IMG/VR virus record: IMGVR_UViG_3300043539_002725 | Location: 1 to 26,176 of that record | From: a virus | Direction: 5' to 3' (one strand) | Length of the DNA stretch: 26,176 nucleotides | Part shown: positions 19,401 through 23,617 of the stretch, in pieces | Numbering within the stretch: the first letter of the stretch is position 1 | Layout of the letters: every line of letters begins with the position of its first letter | Position numbers and translations under genes: made by a program | Notes under the pieces: generated by a model | Database searches by the model: none | Seen by the model: only the letters and a program-made list of their open reading frames with translations | What the model was told of the DNA's origin: nothing

Positions 19401-19471
19401 GAATAAACATAACACTTGATTGTCCTGTAATACCTCAGGCTCAGTTAGAAGAAGAATTAGTGGTAGCATAA
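16451..19471 (+). CDS. Probable baseplate wedge protein, gp7/P2 gpI-like (1006 aa)
   Basis: Likely the third core wedge protein, which with two gp6 copies forms the wedge trimer in contractile tails. The best evidence is the central helical region: DYLARLGD-like helices near 314-325, DQKVEKILQIYGRSFDQIKQYI near 352-375, and YRNLILNSAYLFKSKGTRR followed by SIEFLLRLIGAPEAL (444-477). The KSKGTxxSIEFLLRLIG pattern resembles tail_P2_I/gp7 proteins. Length is close to T4 gp7 (1032 aa). The N-terminal 300 residues are beta-rich. The last roughly 100 residues form a separate module (DVYFYQGSGISDVPTSTLW at 920-938) that recurs in the next gene product. Start is the ATG overlapping the previous stop. 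The gp7 identity is inference from motif, size and context; the gene is separated from gp25-gp6 by five genes, unlike T4. Confidence 0.6.
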   Translation: MAVNGTKFFYPPTPGNGAGTFDDIVGFQIVEGGGLTSAVFDFTTTVTEKVNRTFSIGTFSNPISLEDLDVNSLEESRRILQTQFRVYPNYDVSQVLNFSLYGSLTKRLSVSVTHIINYFPAGVDVRRVMPDFTTGQTATGISYNAVEQETTFTVPVSQAYNPFMIEFSQSATTAMMVRELETSQYRNLTRSYLNYVLDYDGETYIVVDFEPSVSQSSGNLVFTVSGAPFGNATSSTTQDFIIRPSNYIVDKVFQEDFDEVEQFLMNRLIQPEYTANFQVPQQNQAGQFYTSYVQVTFPKDGDWNLDITSFRFDNYLARLGDVAGELDTYKTNLISRFLVTASIKEFDTMDQKVEKILQIYGRSFDQIKQYIDALANMNSVHYVPQNDIPSQLLFNLSQTLGWTNNFSPITNEDFLSSVFGNTSQIEYPGFARAQTPTELNYQFYRNLILNSAYLFKSKGTRRSIEFLLRLIGAPEALIEFNEHIYLADQRIDMTQFDRQFAQLSGGTYVNEIPALSPGNTFSIRGQIYTAYTTSTTYEAVNIRRNDYPVDEFGWPQSPNPAGTNGVFFQEGAGWYESTPQHRSPNEITVTGDVFTGQNVDVQTQLEPFTYGGIYLDRFNQFPYIQDGYKLQRVPDNKKSWLATDDKLRIDTQEGFNAYYFVGDEKLVLNVKNIDLFLNVGQGLAYDVWEESRLYNYPIPESGFTANFPSPGGIDDTFINPEPQKKTFFEFYQTFWQNMINTRNRMYISDGKTGGYPTLQSVFWKYIQSEQTVGLPNNKYTYQKLIEYVDAVGPYWMTLVEQMIPATTLWNTGVRLENSIFQKQKFVYRRQRGCQLIPVEAQPCFIISNIFDYDCNTEYVDFFIYPWLNGDVTVSDFQSILTNRVNNYLISVGANQNSYNPNSISSQWYLNLTIGTQTIIDVYFYQGSGISDVPTSTLWRQTLIDNLNNLYQYGYTYTLNGNFLTITNLDCVTQNSLQEVSLDVGINITLDCPVIPQAQLEEELVVA

Positions 19472-19472
19472 G

Positions 19473-21605
19473 ATGGCTGAAGAATTTGGTAATGGTATAG
19501 TTTTTAGCTACAACCTCAATGTAACAGGGGCTTGTCAAACTGGTTTTGGTGCCGTAGAAATTGTCCCAACGGGAGGAGTTGCTCCATACACGTTTGACTG
19601 GTATAACCCAGAGCTTGGTTTGGGGGCTTATAAAACAAATTTGCCAGCAGGAACTTACTTTGTTCGTGCAAACGATTCTGGGCTTCCGGTGAATGCACAG
19701 TTCTATATGAACATTATCGTGTCGGATTGTTTGTGTGTAAACGTATCAAATGTCAATTCAACAACTTGTGGTTCAGATAATGGTTCGGTAACTGGAACCT
19801 CCTCATCGGTGTTCTCTAGCGTTGATTATTACCTTTACACGGGAAACGATGCGTATGTCACTTCTGCAACAACAAATACCGGTCAAGTTGTATTCAATAA
19901 TTTATCTGCAGGAACTTATTATTTATATGGCTTTGATGGTGGTGGGGCGACCGGTAATAGCCAAAATTTTATTGTTCAGCAATCTGAACCACTCTCTTAT
20001 GGATTATATGTTGTTCCAAACGCATCTTGTGACGGAACAGCCCGTGGAAAGCTTTATGTTACTGGTGTAACAGGAACAGCACCTTTCACTTATTTGTGGA
20101 GTAATGGACAAACAACCAGTAGTATTACTGGTTTAACTGCAGGAGTTTACTCAGTTCAAGTTACAGATTTTTATGGTTGTCAGCTAACACAAAATGCTCA
20201 AATCACAAATGTGCCACCAATTGGATTGGGAAGTTTTACTTCTGTCCCCCCCACTTGTTTTGAGGCTGATGGAAGTGTTACTATTACAATTACTGGTGGA
20301 ACGGCACCATATTATTATTCTGCCAGTACAGGTTATGTAGAAGTCACTTATGCCACTTCTCTCACCTTAACCAATCTTAGCAGCGGGAACTACACCTTCC
20401 AGGTTACAGATGCTGCACTTTGTAGTTTAAATGCCACCACATCAATTACAAGTCCAGGAGGAATTAGTTCTGTAAATGTATCATCTACCAACTCCTCATG
20501 TTCCTCAAACGATGGAACAATCACGGTCCAAGTCATTGGTGGTATTGCACCTTACAATTATACACTTGTTAACCCAGATGGTGATACGTTATCTACAACA
20601 AGTAATCAAACAACTGAGGTTTATTCAAATTTAGCTTCAGGAACATATTCAATATTTGTCGAGGATACAACAGGTTGCGCATATACCACAGAAATAACTT
20701 TAATTTCCCAAGACAAATTCACAACATCTCTACTGACCACAGGAACAACTTGTGGAAACACTGGTGGGATAGTTCAAATTACAATTAGCTCCCAAGCAAC
20801 GTTGCCCGTTACCTATTCAATTGATGGAACAAACAACATTGTTGGTTCAAATCAATTAACGGTTACATATACAAACGTAAGTGTTGGACAACATTTGCTG
20901 ACGGTAACAGACGCTGATGGGTGTTCTATTTCGACACCATTCTCTATATCATCCACACCACCTGTTGATTTCTCTTTATATTCAACCTCATGTGGTTCTG
21001 GTAATCAAGGAACCATCACAGCATTCATCACGCAAGGGACCGCACCATTTGATTTTACTTGGAGCAATAACATCGCAGGTAATCCACAAGAAATTACAGT
21101 TGAAGGTTTAACAGGTGGAACATATTCACTTATTGTTGAGGATTTCTACGGATGCTCTCTTGCCAGACAAACAACTATTGAATGCAACGCAAAATGCGTA
21201 ACCTACCAAACCTACACGATGGGTTCAGAAATATTCAACATTCTTTCACCAACCAAACATGGCATCAATCAAATTTTGGTTGAAGGATTTAATGATTTAA
21301 CCTCAACAAATACAAATTGTACATTGTTGTCCGCAGTTTATACCGCACAAGTAGAATTGCAACCAGACAATACCTTCCTCAACAGTACTTTCTACACTGG
21401 AACCTCCTTAGTTGATGTTCCAAGCGACAACCTGTGGTTTACAACAATTACAAACCTTCTACAAAGTGTTGATGGAATTACCTCCGTTAATATCAATCCT
21501 CTAACAAATCAAATCACAATTTCTGCAAACCCAGGTAGTGCAATTGTTGGTCAAGAATTGAGTGTCAAACTAATTATAGTATACGACATCATCTGCTTGA
21601 CATGA
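19473..21605 (+). CDS. SprB-repeat fibre or adhesin-like virion protein (710 aa)
   Basis: About seven tandem units of 65-80 residues fill residues 15-570. Each resembles the SprB repeat of Bacteroidota gliding adhesins: a Cys, then an acidic/Gly-rich DGSV-type strand, GGTAPYxYxW, an aromatic WSNG, LxAGxYxVxVTD, and a GC pair. Clear cases are units near 183-245 (C186 to C236), 255-325 (C262 to C317), 335-408 (C343 to C402), 420-492 and 500-571. The C-terminal about 130 residues are a different module that aligns with the end of the preceding protein. No signal peptide or type IX secretion sorting domain is visible, so this is probably a virion part, not a secreted host protein. It starts one base after the gp7-like gene and overlaps the next by ATGA. 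A receptor-contact or spacer role is inferred. Confidence 0.8.
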   Translation: MAEEFGNGIVFSYNLNVTGACQTGFGAVEIVPTGGVAPYTFDWYNPELGLGAYKTNLPAGTYFVRANDSGLPVNAQFYMNIIVSDCLCVNVSNVNSTTCGSDNGSVTGTSSSVFSSVDYYLYTGNDAYVTSATTNTGQVVFNNLSAGTYYLYGFDGGGATGNSQNFIVQQSEPLSYGLYVVPNASCDGTARGKLYVTGVTGTAPFTYLWSNGQTTSSITGLTAGVYSVQVTDFYGCQLTQNAQITNVPPIGLGSFTSVPPTCFEADGSVTITITGGTAPYYYSASTGYVEVTYATSLTLTNLSSGNYTFQVTDAALCSLNATTSITSPGGISSVNVSSTNSSCSSNDGTITVQVIGGIAPYNYTLVNPDGDTLSTTSNQTTEVYSNLASGTYSIFVEDTTGCAYTTEITLISQDKFTTSLLTTGTTCGNTGGIVQITISSQATLPVTYSIDGTNNIVGSNQLTVTYTNVSVGQHLLTVTDADGCSISTPFSISSTPPVDFSLYSTSCGSGNQGTITAFITQGTAPFDFTWSNNIAGNPQEITVEGLTGGTYSLIVEDFYGCSLARQTTIECNAKCVTYQTYTMGSEIFNILSPTKHGINQILVEGFNDLTSTNTNCTLLSAVYTAQVELQPDNTFLNSTFYTGTSLVDVPSDNLWFTTITNLLQSVDGITSVNINPLTNQITISANPGSAIVGQELSVKLIIVYDIICLT

Positions 21606-21901
21606 CACAAATAAGAATATCTGCTGTAACAGGTGCAACACCAATTAACGTTTACGTTGCAGATATCTATGGTAACAACCAAACTTTATTAGGTGTAATC
21701 ACCAATACAGGTGCCATACCACCAGATGCTAGTTTTTACCCACCTTCATTATTTAACTCCGCACCGCAAATTATGGTCATACTTATTGACAATAATGGGT
21801 GTGAAAAATTCGAAATTATAGATTGCACATTCGGTTGCGGGTTCACAATATCCGTTGAACTTGCCAATTGTGTGGTAACAATGACGGTAACAGAAATCTA
21901 A
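21602..21901 (+). CDS. Small probable virion protein, unknown (99 aa)
   Basis: Short protein whose ATG overlaps the preceding stop as ATGA, the last gene of the 15543-21901 unit. The sequence is beta-like with GATPINVYVADIYGN at 16-30, YPPSLFNSAPQIMVILIDNN (46-65), and a cysteine pair in DCTFGC. The PxNxYxxD pattern also occurs near the N-terminus of the 510-aa protein that follows (GPFNIYID), so both may carry a similar small attachment fold, but this is weak. No signal peptide or membrane helix. Coupling to the SprB-repeat gene suggests an accessory of that fibre; function is not known. Confidence 0.6.
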   Translation: MTQIRISAVTGATPINVYVADIYGNNQTLLGVITNTGAIPPDASFYPPSLFNSAPQIMVILIDNNGCEKFEIIDCTFGCGFTISVELANCVVTMTVTEI

Positions 21902-21912
21902 TTAAACAACAC

Positions 21913-21950
21913 TTGTGATTAAACTTGGACCCACAAAAGCTTAATCGCAA
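21913..21950 (+). other. Imperfect stem-loop in the gap before the 510-aa gene
   Basis: TTGTGATTAA (21913-21922) pairs with TTAATCGCAA (21941-21950), nine Watson-Crick pairs and one G-U, with an 18-nt loop that may pair further inside as CTT/AAG. No T-run follows, so it is not a canonical terminator. The rest of this 120-nt gap has a run of seven G at 21976-21982 and the TATTTAT element. No credible gene lies in the gap. Confidence 0.35.
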
Positions 21951-22002
21951 TATGAAATCACAAAGGACTGAAAAAGGGGGGGACAAAAGTTTAAGTTTTA
22001 TG

Positions 22003-22009
22003 TATTTAT
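22003..22009 (+). promoter_or_regulatory. Candidate late-promoter element TATTTAT before the 510-aa fibre gene
   Basis: TATTTAT lies 12 nt before the ATG at 22022 in the longest non-coding gap of the structural half. It is one of five identical heptamers at unit boundaries. Confidence 0.45.
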
Positions 22010-22021
22010 TATAGAATAATC

Positions 22022-23554
22022 ATGGCGTTACAAACAATTATAGTAGTTAATACCGCAAGCGGATGTAATACATCCGTTGAACAGCAAGTAACCTATGTTG
22101 GTTCACAATGTTATATTGTAAGAATTCCCGTCGGAAGTAATGCTATTGGGCCCTTCAACATTTACATCGATAGCACAGGGTCAACCCCATATTATACTTC
22201 TGTCGTTAGAAACGACATGATTAATGGTCAAGTGGTTTGTTTAGGCACAGCTCTACCAACTTCAACACCGACCCCAACACCAACACCAGGTGCGTTAACA
22301 ACAACTCCAACAGCAACACCAACACCAACGCCAACAAACACTTCTACAATAACTGCAACACCAACTATAACACCAAGCCCGACAGCAACTGTAGGAACTA
22401 CTCCTTCTCAAACCCCAAGTAATACGCCAACATCAACTGTAACACCATCAGTATCTCCGACTCAAACAGGAACGCCAACAAATACGCCTTCAGGAACTCC
22501 AACTCAAACTCCTACACCAACGTCAACCATTGGAACAACACCGTCGCAAACCCCAAGTAATACACCAACCCCATCGGTAACTTCATCAAATACACCAACA
22601 CCCACAAATACTCCAAGTAATACTGCAACAAATACACCAACACCAACAAATACTGCTACACCAACACAAACACCAACAAATACTCCAAGTAATACTGCCA
22701 CCTCAACTCAAACTCCCACACCAACTCAAACACCTTCGAACACACCATCACAAACTCCAACAAATACTCCGACAGCATCAATAACAGCAACACCTTCGAA
22801 CACACCATCAGAAACTCCGACGAATACTCCAACTCCAACTAATACTTCAACTCCTACAAATACGCCATCGAATACTCCAACAACTACTCCGACAGCAACT
22901 AATACGCCAACTCAAACCACAACTCCAACACCAACTCCTACCGGAACTCAAACAGGATTTATGGCATACATATTCGCAGAACCTCAATTATCTGGTGATG
23001 CAACCACTTTGGAAAATTATGCACTAGCTAATGGCGCTGTTGAATGGGCAACAATTTATAATAATGGTATTCCAAACAACTCCGGTGGAAATTACAGTAA
23101 CGATTTGGATGTGTATGCACATCAACCGTCTTTCGCAGTTGGCGGAGGAAACTTTGTTACAGCAGTTTCTTTAAGTGCAGCGATTGCGCAAACACCAGGT
23201 CAAGTTATAAATGGTGTTGCTCAAAATATCTATACATACGGTTCAATTCAAGTCAGCTCTGCAGCTATCAACGCTAGTATTCAATATTTTTATACTATTT
23301 GGGTTCCCCTTGCTGGTGTTGGTGGAACTTTAACTGATATGACAAATGATGTTGGTACAACCTTAGGCTCTAACGATGTTTTCAATGATATTGGTACTGT
23401 AACCACTTTGACTGCGTTAAACGTAACAGTTACAAGTGGTGCTGCAATACCAGCGGGAACTTATCGTGTACTTTGGGTTAGTCCACAATTCCAACTTCCG
23501 ATTTCACCACCATTAACAGGTAGTTTGTACTTCCGAGGTGATACTAAATCTTAA
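22022..23554 (+). CDS. Fibre-like protein with Thr/Pro-rich linker (510 aa)
   Basis: Three-part architecture. Residues 1-78 form a small beta-like head with three cysteines. Residues about 79-311 are an uninterrupted low-complexity linker of Thr-Pro units ([22 protein letters not shown]), with Asn, Ser, Gln and Ala the main other residues and no aromatic residue. Residues about 312-510 are a globular C-terminal domain, Ala/Gly/Thr-rich and beta-like, beginning [14 protein letters not shown]. The linker should be extended and could be glycosylated. The C-terminal domain would be the exposed tip, possibly the receptor-binding part. No signal peptide. The start ATGGCG follows a TATTTAT element by 12 nt, and the gene is alone in its unit. 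The fibre role is inferred from architecture and neighbours; I do not recognise either globular domain. Confidence 0.65.
   Translation: MALQTIIVVNTASGCNTSVEQQVTYVGSQCYIVRIPVGSNAIGPFNIYIDSTGSTPYYTSVVRNDMINGQVVCLGTALPTSTPTPTPTPGALTTTPTATPTPTPTNTSTITATPTITPSPTATVGTTPSQTPSNTPTSTVTPSVSPTQTGTPTNTPSGTPTQTPTPTSTIGTTPSQTPSNTPTPSVTSSNTPTPTNTPSNTATNTPTPTNTATPTQTPTNTPSNTATSTQTPTPTQTPSNTPSQTPTNTPTASITATPSNTPSETPTNTPTPTNTSTPTNTPSNTPTTTPTATNTPTQTTTPTPTPTGTQTGFMAYIFAEPQLSGDATTLENYALANGAVEWATIYNNGIPNNSGGNYSNDLDVYAHQPSFAVGGGNFVTAVSLSAAIAQTPGQVINGVAQNIYTYGSIQVSSAAINASIQYFYTIWVPLAGVGGTLTDMTNDVGTTLGSNDVFNDIGTVTTLTALNVTVTSGAAIPAGTYRVLWVSPQFQLPISPPLTGSLYFRGDTKS
22256..22954 (+). repeat. ACN/CCN low-complexity repeat encoding the Thr/Pro linker
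   Basis: About 700 bp of degenerate ACA/CCA-type triplets (for example ACACCAACACCAAC) encode the Thr-Pro linker of the 510-aa protein. The + strand is very poor in G, so the - strand is G/T-rich with repeated GGTGTTGG-like tracts. Local near-repeats such as CTTCGAACACACCATC occur twice near 22732 and 22792. Confidence 0.85.
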
Positions 23555-23597
23555 CCGAAAAAATAAATTTCAAAAGGTGATATGATAAAATTTTCAC

Positions 23598-23604
23598 TAT
23601 TTAT
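23598..23604 (+). promoter_or_regulatory. Candidate late-promoter element TATTTAT before the collagen-like fibre gene
   Basis: TATTTATA lies 13 nt before the ATG at 23618 in a 63-nt gap and is followed by an A-rich stretch. It is the fifth copy of the heptamer at a structural unit boundary. Confidence 0.45.
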
Positions 23605-23617
23605 AAAATAAAAAAAA

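Noticed and set aside
21952-22014. 20-codon frame starting MKSQRTEKGG in the gap before the 510-aa gene
   Set aside because: Too short, runs over the G-run and the TATTTAT motif, with no recognisable character.
22504-22701. - strand open frames with Gly-Val repeats across the Thr/Pro linker
   Set aside because: Antisense of the ACN/CCN repeat; low complexity, no start signal, and opposite to all genes here.
23582-23611. Nine-residue leader peptide (MIKFSLFIK) preceded by AGGTGAT
   Set aside because: The Shine-Dalgarno-like string is isolated in a genome that does not use one, the frame is tiny, and it contains the TATTTAT element; coincidence is more likely.
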